Of a stretch of 60,003 nt of DNA, positions 23,718 to 33,749 are shown piece after piece (positions within the stretch are counted from its first letter, which is position 1; the number at the start of each line of letters is the position of its first letter). This DNA is from Sphaerosporella brunnea (Eukaryota > Ascomycota > Pezizomycetes > Pezizales > Pyronemataceae). Location: assembly GCA_008704415.1 (NCBI GenBank), contig VXIS01000301.1:1-60003 (forward strand), read 5' to 3'. The notes under the pieces were generated by a model. It was not told the origin of the DNA, ran no database searches, and saw only the letters and a program-made list of their open reading frames with translations. A program made the translations under genes and the position numbers.

Positions 23718-24125
23718 GTGCGGACGGCGCAGAAAGTGGTCAAAGCGGTGGTCAAAGCGGTGGTAGAAGCGTGCGAAGTAGTGGGGACCCTGAATGATTA
23801 TATTTCCACAATACAGTTGCCTCCCCCGCAGCCGCCGCAATCACCGCGGGTGCCTCAACCAAGGCCCGCCTCAGGTGGCTGCCTCAACTCAGGTGGCTGC
23901 CTCAACTCAGGTGGCTGCCTCAACTCAGGTGGCTGCCTCAACCAAAGTCCGCCTCAGGCAGCCTCTGTGAAACTCGCCGATGACTCTTGTACACCCGTTC
24001 CTCATACTGCTTGTTGCCAAACGTGGCCCCATCCCGGTAGGCTTGGATGTGCGTCTCCAATACTTAAAAATGAGGGATGGTTTAATGGATTCCAACGCTT
24101 CTGGAAGAAACTCGCGGAGTCCTGA
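23718..24125 (+). CDS. possible small protein with SGGCLN repeats (135 aa)
   Basis: This open frame of 135 residues has an N-terminal hydrophobic/Val-rich helix (QKVVKAVVKAVVEACEVV), a Pro-rich middle, four exact SGGCLN units encoded by the minisatellite, and a Cys/Trp-containing tail ending GFQRFWKKLAES. No family is recognised and no signal peptide is clear. The frame is kept across the 18-bp repeat because 18 is a multiple of three, so openness is weak evidence. Upstream are two similar gtcagagtagatagaaacatg units (about 23629-23665). A non-coding repeat locus is an equally good reading. Confidence 0.3.
   Translation: MRTAQKVVKAVVKAVVEACEVVGTLNDYISTIQLPPPQPPQSPRVPQPRPASGGCLNSGGCLNSGGCLNSGGCLNQSPPQAASVKLADDSCTPVPHTACCQTWPHPGRLGCASPILKNEGWFNGFQRFWKKLAES
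23871..23942. repeat. 18-bp minisatellite, four exact copies
   Basis: Unit tcaggtggctgcctcaac is repeated four times without mismatch. Degenerate related words (tgcctcaaccaaggcccgcc, caaccaaagtccgcctcagg) flank both sides. Confidence 0.95.
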
Positions 24126-24790
24126 GAGATGTTGGTGTGAGTTTTAAGTGCACGATGTGGGAGGGTGGAATACCGGGGAGAGTATATGTGCAGTGCTTGC
24201 GGGCATAGTGCTTTCAAGCGCCCCAGTAATATTCTATCTCACAATGATAATTTGGATAGAACATAATGAGATGTCCCGCGTCCTCTACCGCTTCTTCGAT
24301 CCGGCTCCGCTGTCCCTTGAAATCTGACTGTGCAGATAGGATAGCCGTTTGTTGGGAGTTTGGCTGTGACTCCGATGGCGGAAGCGAGTCGATGTAGCGC
24401 TGTAGGTCTGCGACATCTCCCTGAGTCGTGATTGCTTTGATTCTCGTCCCGGAATAAAAATTGGCGCGCGTGGTGAGCGTTTATGTTGTCATACCTTTGT
24501 TGACAACGGCGGCGAAGGAGCTACCGCGTTTTCTCTCCGATCAGCGGAAAAACGTCAACGTTGTCACAGCCAGAATTTGTGCGCGTTTATCGTGTCGCCA
24601 CCAATATCGACGTGATGCCGGGTGACGTCGTATGTTTTGCTGTCGCAAATTAGAGTACCCACCACCAAGATATGGCTAAACTTGAAGTAAGTTAACTTCA
24701 GGGACTTGAAATAAGTTAACCTCAGGTCATAACCATAGAAAAGTTGCTTAAGTTTGCAAGATACTTTTTTCCTACATATTTAACCCGTTC
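24126..24790. other. intergenic, no gene seen
   Basis: No coding frame was found. A diverged direct repeat (acttgaagtaagttaacttcagg / acttgaaataagttaacctcagg) is present at about 24681-24726, just before the promoter of the protease gene. Confidence 0.4.
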
Positions 24791-24902
24791 CGTCCAGTTT
24801 TTTTCTCTCTTCTCATAAGCAACTCCGTTTCTTCGTTCCTCGAAGAATTGGACTCCGCTCACTCCAGTCAGCTCGCCCCCCCCCCCCCAGGTTCACGCAA
24901 CA
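24760..24902 (+). promoter_or_regulatory. putative promoter and 5' leader of the protease gene
   Basis: A TATA-like word (acatatttaa, about 24775) is followed by a pyrimidine-rich leader (ttttttctctcttctc), a C13-14 tract (about 24876-24890) and the start context caacaATG. This is the usual layout of a filamentous fungal promoter. Assignment is by position only. Confidence 0.45.
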
Positions 24903-26994
24903 ATGTCCCTGCCCGCTGCTTCGACAGACCCCCGCATTGCCGGAAGTTATGGTTCCACACTCACATTCCCGCTGCCGGTAATTCCCAATTTCTGCAAGAT
25001 TACCGTATTCTTCCGGCACGATGGGAATTGCCGGCGCCGAAGTCAATCTTTTCTAAGTAGCAAACGTACTATGTATGGAAACATGACACCGCCGGCGAAT
25101 CTTGACTGATGGCCAAGAGGGGCGGGCACTGGAGACGTCGCGGTACGACGGAGACACAAGGCGGCCGTGAGAATTGGAGTTGAGTACATATGTGTCCTCA
25201 ACCATACCGCGACCCCACACCGCGACCGGGTGTTTCCAGCCTTGCGAGGCTCGTCATATCGAATCCCCTGCAATTATGAAGCCAGATATGCGACCAGGAC
25301 CGCGGCAGAGTAGAGTAGCGTACTGTTCTGCTGCTCGCATATAATTTCTTTGGTTTTCCCGCTGGGTTTGATGATAACTTGAACGATTACCCGCGCCCAG
25401 CCATTGTCGCCTCCTTAGTGTTGTCGCCGTCACATAAGATTCACCGGCGGTGCCATGTTTCCATACATAGTATGTTTGCTACTTAGAAAAGATTGACTTC
25501 GGCGCCGGCAATTCTCATCGTGCCGGAAGAATACGGTACTCTGTGTTTTCTCGTGGTTATTGACTAACAAACCTTACAGGGACCAGCTGAGCGAGCAACT
25601 ATCAAACCCTTTGGCGATGCTTTGACTTTCGAGGAAGCAGACCCGGATGCTTTTACTGCTGAACTGGTGCAGCAAGTCTACAACTGGATCGAGATCTGTT
25701 TGGAGAACCACAAGCAACATGGATCGTTCGGTATCATCGTCAATGCTCGCTTCCGAGGTATCATGAAGCCCTGCGTTCTGATGGGATTTCCGGATCCCGA
25801 CAACTTTCGAGTGCCCTATGAGCTTCCTGAAGGGATTAGTCTATGGGTGGAAAAAAACAGTATGGGTGCAGTGGGCGGAAAGGAAGATCCTGCGTGGCGT
25901 GAGAAGGTCACCACGGAGAAAGACGAGAAGGTTTATCTGAAGGCTGTTTCTCTTGGAGAAAAGGATGACATGAACGAGGGAGGAAGTTTCGGAGGCTGGA
26001 TAATTGACCAGGTAATGTTGCACAGAGTTCCTTATTTCTTGCCAGCATTTTATTAACCATCAATACAGGATGACATGGTGTATGGCTTGACTTGCAAGCA
26101 TTGTTTGCCAACGGCCAAAACCGGCAGTATCGTGGTGTCGCCAAGCACTTTAGAAGTCACTTCGGTTTTCGAGACGAACCTTCAATACTCTACCTTAGCA
26201 CCTGAGTGCCTCTACTTTCGTGAGGCTAGGAATGACTTGACACACCATCTCTTCAACAACTACGACCATTCGTATTGCCAGCATGGTGTGGAAGTGGAAC
26301 ATACATTCGGAGGAAGCTCTGTCCAAAAGCGCCGCATGCTACTCTCTGGATCTAAGGTTGGAACTGTGGTTGGAGGTAGTTTTACTCATGATACAGTTTT
26401 TCTTCAAGACCACAACGAGGAATTACGTTCTCAGGGAAAGTCGCAGTTTGTTCTTCCAGAGAATCTCAAACCAACGGCTCTGGACTGGTTGATATTCCAG
26501 GCCGAACCTTCCAGGTAATCCTTGTCCGCTATTGAGACTGCCGATTACGGTACAAGATCCATTCTAATGCTTTTCAATTAAGGATTGGAGGTAACTTCAA
26601 CATGCAAGCCCGTATTGCCGAACACATACGGAGGATTGGTTACCTGGCGCCCGGCAACCACGTATTCAAGTTTGGCCGGACTACCGAGCTTACCCGTGGA
26701 AAGGTTTCCGCGTTCGTTCTGTTCAAGTGGGAATTTGATGAGACCACCCATGAGATTGCTGTAGTTGGTACACAACAGATACTTCCCTTTGCAGAAAAGG
26801 GTGATAGTGGAGCAGCGATAATCATTTCTTCTGACCCGGAGGACCTCATGGGAGGTATTTTGATTGCTGCCGATCGATATGCCCGCTTGGCCGTTGTCAC
26901 GCCTTTCAATATCCTCTTACAGAGTATCAGCAAAACCTTTACCCGCCAGTTCAAGTTTGCGAACCTGGCCGATATGGAGGAGAGGGAGAACTAA
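24903..26994 (+). CDS. trypsin-fold serine protease, intracellular type (454 aa)
   Basis: Four exons join in frame: 24903-24977, 25580-26011, 26069-26514 and 26583-26994. Introns 2 and 3 are 57 and 68 nt. Intron 1 is 602 nt because it contains an inserted inverted-repeat element, and it ends with a tgactaac branch site and ttacag. The chymotrypsin/trypsin-like triad is visible as H180 (LTCKHCLP), D308 (ALDWLIF) and S393 (EKGDSGAAI), in correct order and spacing. An N-terminal region of about 165 residues (LVQQVYNWIEICLENHKQHGSFGIIVNARFRG...) precedes the protease fold. There is no signal peptide, so a cytosolic role is likely, unlike digestive trypsins. Related domains occur as stand-alone proteins and as effector domains of fungal NLR-type receptors. 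The substrate is unknown. No stop or frameshift was found. Confidence 0.82.
25001..25538. mobile_element. fold-back/MITE-like element in intron 1
   Basis: The element is 538 bp including terminal TA dinucleotides. Its two ends are inverted repeats of about 104 bases: 25001-25104 is the reverse complement of about 25435-25538, with four mismatches, all transitions. Terminal sequence is taccgtattcttccggcacg. The TA at both ends suggests the Tc1/mariner-type target, with no transposase inside. The internal 330 bases have no coding frame of note. Confidence 0.85.
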
Positions 26995-27079
26995 GGGCCT
27001 GTCTGGATTCGCTGTATTTAGGAGATAATGGTCATTTGGCCTAAATATCATTAGGAATGAAATGAGGGTGTGTGGCGAA

Positions 27080-27447
27080 ATGAGCCCCGTCAGTATCGCT
27101 GTGATGTCACCGTCAACCACCGCTCCCGCAACCACCACCCTGCCCGCTTCTACAAGAGACGACCTCGAGACGGTGGCCACCTCAACCGCAGAAGCAGAGT
27201 ATATGGCTGTCTCGATGACCTCGCTTTAGCTCTCAAGACAAAAGTATCTATCTCCTTAGCCAGCAAAACAGACATGAATCATAGCTAATGATGTGAATTG
27301 CAGCTGGCATTGACCCGCTCGATTGAAGCTTTCCGGACTCGGTCCACGGGGAACGACGAAGAAGCATTACTTGATACCATCCTGAATGCCGGTGAAGCGG
27401 ATAGCCCCGACGGGAGAGAACTACCTTTCACTGCCGAAACCCCGTAG
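27080..27447 (+). CDS. possible small gene or extra exons after the protease
   Basis: Two coding-like pieces follow the protease stop. One is 27080-27229, Ser/Thr-rich (MSPVSIAVMSPSTTAP..., ending ETVATSTAEAEYMAVSMTSL). The other is 27304-27447 after a tgaattgcag acceptor (LALTRSIEAFRTRSTGNDEE...). A donor giving an in-frame join was not found: GTATCT at 27243 fits the second piece but belongs to the alternative frame. The STAEAEYMA string resembles a Copia RNase H motif, but nothing else of such an element is present. Treat as an unresolved coding remnant. Confidence 0.25.
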
Positions 27448-27849
27448 AAGTGCACTCAAAGAACGCGGCACCTCGCGCAAGGATGGTGCCAGATTGGAGG
27501 GGACCCGGAGAGCAGCAATGGGGTATTGAGGAGGCGGCGAAGGCGGCGAGTACTGAGGTCAATTATCAGACTCAGCAGTGGGGCGAGGTGGAGGATACGC
27601 ATGATGTTGAGAAGGAGGATGTGAAGAGACAGGTCGGCGCGGGTTGGTTGATGATTGTTGGAGAGGTGTAGAGGATGTTTGCTGCAAAAGTATTGTATAT
27701 ACTGTATCGTTATTCATATATATTGGGTAGATAGTGCGCAATTGATTGTTTCCGGCTGCTCTTGAGTCAACTCGGCGAATGACTCCAAAGAGGAATAAGG
27801 TTGGAATCATATTAGGTCCGATAGGGAATACACACAGCAACTTAGGGAT

Positions 27850-28850
27850 ATGCCACCAAAGAAGCCGACTAAACCACCTGTTGGAATCCGCCAATCGGCT
27901 CGCGGCACGAAGACCACCGCGGATGATGTTAACGAGCAGCAGGCCGAGCCCAAGGACAATGACGACGAGATGCCCATCAACGTGCTCTATTACCAGCAGT
28001 CGCTCCCGGTATCTGACTCCACGAGATCACAGATGAAGTTCGGAAACATCTCCATTCGGTTGAAGACTTGAACGTGCAGCAAATCGGCGATGACCAAAAA
28101 TTTAACAGCTGGCAATCAAGAAGGCCTAAACTTTCCTGGAGGAAACTACTGTCTCTCGACCTAAAGCAGTGCCAAGAAGAAGAAGAAGAAGAATGAGCTT
28201 CGTTGAAGGACTTGTCTTGCAGATCACGACTTTAAGATCACACAACTGGAGGAGGAAAAAAAGTACGTGTTCTGGAATTGCTGCAGTCCAAATTATCGTA
28301 CCATGCTTGCGAATGCGATTCCTGAGCACTTTCAAAAGGGATCATCCCCCCCCTCGAATACGATGTCACGCACGATGATGCTGAGTGCATCAAGGAAGGA
28401 AACAGTCAAGCGCACGATCCAGATCCAGATCCAGATCCGGTCGGTGATGCAGATCTTTATCTGCAGGGCGAGCGCATGCATCGATGAAAATGCCTTTAAA
28501 GTCTCCTATATGGCTTTAGTCCGGGGTGTGTGAGCCACTCTCAGTGAGTCTTCTTCTCATGATCCCGCTGTTTGGTAATTGACAACTAATATGGAATGAA
28601 TAAAAGAAAAGTATGCCAAGTTGATGGATGCCCTTGTGGATCATGCGGAGTTCGCGAAGAATGGCGAGACCGTCGGAAGAGCTGCGCACGATCTTCATTC
28701 AGCCAGATTGTGTCGACCGTCGATTCGCATAACCTGAAGTGGCTCGACGCGCAAATCAACCTCCCCGGCAGCCCGTTTTGTGATCTTCTTCGGAGATTGA
28801 AGGACGAACGGCGTCGGCTTTGGGCGGCGAGGCGCACATAACACTTTTTT
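27850..28850 (+). CDS. hypothetical charged protein, exon structure unresolved
   Basis: An ATG at 27850 opens a 73-codon frame with a Lys/Pro-rich head (MPPKKPTKPPVGIRQSARG) and an acidic middle (EPKDNDDEMPINVLYY). Further coding-like pieces follow in other frames: an EEEEEE-ending piece near 28190, DFKITQLEEEKK near 28230, PLEYDVTHDDAECIKEG and DPDPDPDPVGDADLY near 28350-28470, and KLMDALVDHAEF near 28620. Their order and charge suggest a single soluble protein with a coiled coil, either split by introns or decayed. I could not close the reading phases by eye. No family is recognised. Confidence 0.3.
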
Positions 28851-29276
28851 CCCTGGGGTTTCTGGATATGTAGAGAGGTGTATCGTATTAGTTGGAAAAA
28901 AAAAAAAAAACGCCACAGCGGCTTGTTTAAACACGTGTGGGACTTGGACTTCGAGAAGGACCACAACACGGCAACCACGTTCACGCCTGAGAATCAGCTA
29001 GTTATTGCGCAAAAGCGAACCGGTTGCTGCTGTGGCGGCTATAGAAAGAAACCTCAGTGACACCCCAACACGCCAACGTAATCCCAGATAATACTGTACA
29101 TAAAGCATGCATCACCAACAAAATAACATAGAAACAGAATGAGAAACAGAATGAGAAACAGAAACAAAAACAGAGAATATCTACCCAATACAAAAACAAC
29201 GACCAAAGTACCTCCTTCCTAGAGTCGTCCAAAGGCTACGCGACCGAAAAAAAACAAAAAAACCGCACGTCAGCCC
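28851..29276. other. no gene; downstream flank of duplication copy 2
   Basis: A16-17 tract near 28895. From about 29100 the adenine-rich flank with repeated cagaatgagaaa words matches the 21.8-kb flank of copy 1. No coding frame was accepted. Confidence 0.4.
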
Positions 29277-30991
29277 TTAATTACGTCGTCTCCGTGCAGC
29301 ATTCATCTTATTCGCCCGCTCGGTCAGTGTGAATCTGACCGTCGAGTCGTCCACCCAGTAAACAGTCCGCAGGTATTTGCGTTGCGAGTTCTTTATCGCT
29401 GCCCGCAGTCGAGTCTGGTGCTCGGGTTCGGGCTCAACTGCTTCACGGAAGGCATGATGAAGATACTTCAAGTCCCTCTGCGTCTGTAGTGCGAACCCGG
29501 ACCAGCGACTCTCGTTGATAAGTTTCTTTATCCCCAGATGGGAAATTGCGTTCCGTGTCGCGTATGTCTTGATTTCATACCGCAGCTGGTTCACGGTCAT
29601 GCCATCGCCGATCAATTCTGCGGCCCGCTCGAGAGCATCGTTGAAGGGGGTCTCTGGTAGCTTGCTCACTAACTCGAATGTCTTTCGCTGGCAATAACGC
29701 TCCATGGCAAGGTCCTCCGTCCGAAATCGTTTGCCAATCAATTTCCTTCCACGGGAAACCAGCAAACTCTTGGGTTCGAAGTGCTTCCAGCGACAATGCA
29801 AAATAATCGGCATACGCATGTAGAGCTGGGTGGGAAACCCGTAGGTAAACAACCTCCGACGGGGTTGACAACCGCGCTACAGCAAAAATCGGTTGGCAAC
29901 CGTACGGTCATGTGCTTTTAGTAATACGCAGGAGTTCTGCTGGGGAAGCTGTCGAAGGAGAGAAATTGTGCGGGTGAGCAGAACCATTCACAGGCCGGCA
30001 CTCGTAGGTGCAGATGAGCTTTATCTTCACTGCTGAGCACTCGGACCATTTCCACTGGCTTTAAATTTCGTGTTTTAAATTATTTGGCTACGCGCTATAC
30101 ATGTTGTGAGGCTACTCGTCGAGCTGTGGCCCGTCCCCGGGCCACGGAATCTCGCGTGGAGGTTGGGGCCGCTCAGACAGGCGTTTCTGGGTTGAGGCCG
30201 CTCAGACAGGCGTTTCTGACCCGTTTATACCAATTTGAAACTGACTGTTTATCCGGCTCTATAAACCGTTCTGTTGTAACGCCTTTTTAGCCGTTACTAC
30301 ACGTTTATACGGTCGATACCCGACCTGCAGCAAGAAGCAAGAACGGTTGCTATTGGGCTCCAATTACGAGTGCTCATCGGCCGAAACCGGCGGTATATCT
30401 GGAAACGTGATTAAAAAGAATAAACGCCTGTCTGAGCGGCCCTGTTGGCAACTGGTTGGCAATCGTTCTTGGCAGTTTCCCACCCAGCTCTATACGCATG
30501 CATGAGGCGAATCGCAGATATTACTCCGATTTGGGCGACCAGAGTGGCAACAAGACCGTCCTTGCCGTGAACCTCTTGGAATCGGCTCTTGATCGTACCC
30601 TGCAGGAAGTTAGCATACGGCAACGCGATGATGGTCTGCTCATGTACCTCATCAATCATGACCTGCTTTTCCACCTCCATTTTGTGTTTTGTTTTGATCT
30701 TTCCGGACAACAGGTTATCACATTTTTTTCCCCGTAAGCGTTCAAGAAGGCCTTCAATCGATCGGAGATATTCCTTATGTGGGAACATCTCTTTAACGAT
30801 CGGACATACTCAACCCGTTGCCGAAGGGCCGATGCGTCAAGCTTTCCATCCGCTGGAGTTTGGAAATTCGGTTCCGGGATAGCGGGCACGTTTTTTTTTT
30901 GAGCGAATCCAGGCAATGGTACGTGAACCGTAACTGTCTTATCACTCTGCGGGAGTTTGTAGTCCCGAGAAGAAAGCGAGAAGTATGACAT
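29277..30991 (-). pseudogene. unrecognised duplicated gene, copy 2 (split by hAT element)
   Basis: The N-terminal part runs from about 30991 (TVHVPLPGF, RVEYVRSLKRC, RNISDRLKAF) and shifts frame near 30720. It continues as GKIKTKHKMEVEKQVMI and LVAQIGVISAIRLMHAY to 30493, where the transposon interrupts it. Beyond the element (29820 down) come YADYFALSLEALRTQEFAGF, then a shift near 29718 caused by about 11 bases missing relative to copy 1, then CQRKTFELVSKLPETPFNDALERAAELIGDG... to the stop near 29277. Lesions here are at different places from those in copy 1. The encoded family is unrecognised. Confidence 0.7.
29821..30492. mobile_element. non-autonomous hAT element, 672 bp
   Basis: The ends are perfect 18-bp terminal inverted repeats (tagagctgggtgggaaac). 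The element is flanked by the 8-bp direct duplication tacgcatg at 29813-29820 and 30493-30500, the hallmark of hAT integration. Copy 1 of the host gene at 22471-22495 represents the empty site with a single diverged target. There is no transposase frame inside. Subterminal ttggcaac motifs occur on both sides. A ggccgctcagacaggcgttt word is present twice directly (about 30166 and 30194) and once inverted (about 30422-30441). Confidence 0.93.
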
Positions 30992-31989
30992 CGTGAAACC
31001 GACTCCGGTGTGTGGGCCGATGTATCAATGGTGCGTGCGAGGAGCGGAAGGAAGGAGGAAAAGGGAAGAAGGAATAAAAAGGGTAGACTCTGTGCAGCTC
31101 GCTGACTCATAAACAACGCTGCCAGCGGAGAAGAGTGAAGATGAGCTTGAGCTTGAGCTTGAGTTTGTCTCGCTTGGCACGTGTGCGGAGCGGGCAATTG
31201 CCCATGAGGTTTGTTGAGATGGGAAGGAGAACGCTCGCACACGTAGCCGTGGCGAGAGAAGGGGTGATTATTGCTTTTGCGCAGCATTGCTCAGAAGCAC
31301 TTTTTATAGGGGAAAAAAATATTCTTATTTCCCATACAAAACCGTCGGGACCGCAGCCACGCAGTCTTATACAGACGATATTCTTGTAAGGGGTATTCTT
31401 GTAGAGAGGTCTACTATACTATAAAGTTGCATGCAGACAATAAACTTGATTGATTACATACATACTCCCCAATTCATCGGCTACTTTCGCCCTCTCTTCC
31501 ATTTATACTTCCGCCCTCTCACAGCTCCAGGCCGCTCTCAGGTTGCAGAGACCCACTTAAAGGTTAGATTGTGAAGATTTTGGTCCGAGCCTGCCACAAA
31601 GACTTACTTGGTGAAGTGAAAAATTCCCGTCGCGCTCATGTCACGCGACCGCCGTGACCTCGCCTAACTGGGTTCGAGTGATACGATATGCCTGGCACAT
31701 GTCCATTGATCTACCAGGCGAGATATACTCCTACAATACTCCCAGCGGCATGTCTTCAACCAAACCGACACCAACCGCTCTCCTTACGCACCGACGACTT
31801 CCGCAGCAAACAACATTCCGAACCCATGGAATACCCCACTCGTAATTACAACTCAGTACTCAGCCGGGTTTGGCAGTCCCGAGTGATTTTCCGTATTCTA
31901 CAAGAACCATAGAACCCGCGCGCCTCTTCCCCTACCTATCTCAAGGCCTCCCGCCACAACCCACCGCCAACAACAACAACAACAACAAA
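30992..31989. other. intergenic, no gene seen
   Basis: The first 180 bases are the upstream flank of duplication copy 2 with GAGCTT hexamer repeats (about 31142-31165). The rest, to the leader of the next gene, has no supported frame. An AAC trinucleotide run (about 31969-31988) lies immediately before the next start codon. Confidence 0.45.
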
Positions 31990-32298
31990 ATGCCTTCCAT
32001 CCTCACCCTCCTATCCCAGCGGGACCAACACCCGCGCTGGTACAGTACGTCCCCCTCCCCCTCCCGTCGCCCTTCCCCCGCACTAACTCCCGCAGTCCTT
32101 TCCCTCCTCGGGCTCATCGCCTACCAGTACTACCAGCTCTTTGCGCTCCGCAGCGCCCGCGACAATCTGATGGAGTACGTGGTGTCGCTGGAAGAGCTTA
32201 CCGCGCAAGTGCTTCAGGGGCGGATGGAAGAGATCCGGGAGGCGAGGGAGAGGCTGCTGGGGGGTGCTGCTGGTGGTGGTGCGGTGTTGGATGGCTAA
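31990..32298 (+). CDS. small single-pass membrane protein (85 aa)
   Basis: Two exons, 31990-32044 and 32096-32298, are joined by a 51-nt intron with donor GTACGT, branch cactaac and acceptor cgcag. The start context is caacaaaATG after an AAC-rich leader. The join restores one hydrophobic segment, WYILSLLGLIAYQYYQLFAL (residues about 17-36). A helical, Glu/Arg-rich segment with coiled-coil character follows (residues 38-75), then a Gly-rich tail. There is no classical signal peptide. The topology suggests a small organelle or ER membrane protein. I do not recognise the family. The textbook intron and in-frame join are the main support. Confidence 0.65.
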   Translation: MPSILTLLSQRDQHPRWYSTSPSPSRRPSPALTPAVLSLLGLIAYQYYQLFALRSARDNLMEYVVSLEELTAQVLQGRMEEIREARERLLGGAAGGGAVLDG

Positions 32299-32669
32299 GT
32301 TGTTGTTGGTGTGTGCAGCGGGAGTTTTGTGAAGCTGCTGTTGGGTAATGCGAGGCGCTTTACTCGCCATCGTTTTATGTGAAATCCGCCTCAGCAAAAA
32401 CCAGAAATTGTTGGCAGGGGGGTATGAGGAGAGTCCTTTCCGGGGCGGATATTATAGCAAACCGAGACCCATCCGGTTGGCTCCCAGAATCAATGCTCGC
32501 AATTCCAAACCCAACCGCGTACCCTTGCCGGTGAAGTATGCCTAGGTAAGTCAGCGATTTCAGCCAGGAAAGAAAGGAGGCATTGTGAAGACAAATTTGC
32601 CAGCTCCACCGGTGTAATGGGCTTCCAAGGGCATATGGCTCCCATCCCCCTCTCTCAAAAAGAAAACCC

Positions 32670-32695
32670 AAAAAAAAAAAAAAAAAAAAAAAAAA
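32670..32695 (-). terminator. oligo-T RNA polymerase III terminator
   Basis: A run of 26 A on the plus strand, hence T26 on the minus strand, starts five bases beyond the 3' end of tRNA-Leu. RNA polymerase III stops at T runs of four or more, so this is far longer than needed. Confidence 0.85.
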
Positions 32696-32700
32696 CATGC

Positions 32701-32815
32701 TGACAAGAGGGGGATTCGAACCCCCGCCAGTTTCCTGACCAGAATGCGCTACCAGTTTGTGCTGGTAGAAGACTTAACTTGAGTCTGGCGCCTTAGACCG
32801 CTCGGCCATCTTGCC
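32701..32815 (-). tRNA. tRNA-Leu(CAA) with 33-nt intron
   Basis: On the minus strand the 5' part is 32815-32778, the intron 32777-32745 and the 3' part 32744-32701, for a mature length of 82 nt plus CCA. The acceptor stem GGCAAGA pairs with TCTTGTC (one G-U). The D arm contains GCCGAGCGGTCTAAGGC, the anticodon is CAA followed by G37 and the intron, and there is a long variable arm typical of Leu. The T arm is GGGGGTTCGAATCCCCC. The intron sits one base 3' of the anticodon, the standard nuclear position, and tRNA-Leu(CAA) is one of the commonly interrupted tRNAs in fungi. Confidence 0.95.
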
Positions 32816-33700
32816 TTGGTGTGTTGGGTGCGATTGAATTGAATCAGAAACATGGGTATTGGGGCGAGTTTACGGACCAAGCGAACATCAATAGCAGCAA
32901 CCTATCAAGAGCAATGGAAGACTTTCCGCAAGGTCTGAAAGTCTGAACGGAGGGAGCAGAGGGGTTGTTTAGACTTCCAGACGTCCAAAATCTGAGGGTT
33001 GGGGCGCTCCGCTGGGCAGCCTTCCGCTGCCAGAGCGACGTCGACCTCGACAAGTGGTAATCACTTTACTTTTGAAAATCAAGGGGAGAACCCATCTCTC
33101 GCGTCCGAACTCTCCCAATGTGCTAGCTAAGGCGGCCCGTCTCTTTTGCCAGCCGTGGGGTGCCGGTCAGAGCGGATGATACACGGCCTGGCATTTACGA
33201 TATTGCAAAGGAACACATGCATCAACGGTCCTCCTGATCTTCGAATGCAATGAATTCAATGCGTCCAGTTTAGACCCTGGTAATGCTGCGGTTATCTTTT
33301 GAGTTTCCGTGACGGGCTCTGTTGTGATTGTTTGAATCGCTGCGACGAAGGCCCCAATTCTTCGCCCGACCGGTGTGCTCCGCAGATCTAGCTCTCCAGG
33401 CTGTGCGCCCGATGACTTCTCATGGCGGCAGTGCTCCTAATGGCCAGCCCAAAAGCCGGGCACGTTGGCCGGGCGGTTCCACCGATTAGCCAGGCCGTCG
33501 AAAATAGCGACGGGCGGGCTGGCGGGCTGCGCAAGGACCGAGTGACACCCGGTGAGTCGCATACCTACTTAGCTCCCTTGGACAGCTCGCGCGCTACCAT
33601 CCTCAGGCTGGCGGATTCAGCCCCAGCTTACCCGCCACTCAACGTCACTGTGCCAGGTAATCCTGCCAGTACGCCGCTCCTGCCGCACCGTGAGTCCGTG
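32816..33700. other. intergenic, no gene seen
   Basis: Short frames only. The stretch at 33420-33660 has an open plus-strand frame, but its composition resembles the GGGCTGG-rich dispersed-repeat material seen elsewhere in the window, so it was not called as a gene. Confidence 0.35.
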
Positions 33701-33749
33701 ACGTCGGGAACCCTGGACCCAGCATTGGCCGGTGCCCCCGCATATACCC

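Larger units (their letters stand above)
29100..31170 (-). repeat. segmental duplication, copy 2 (with hAT insertion)
   Basis: Partner of 21800-23250, same orientation, about 7.3 kb away. It carries the 672-bp hAT element plus small indels. The upstream boundary lies near the gagcttgagctt run at 31142-31160. Confidence 0.78.

Noticed and set aside
27175..27229. STAEAEYMA string as a Copia RNase H remnant
   Set aside because: A single short string in a Ser/Thr-rich stretch. No neighbouring polyprotein pieces.
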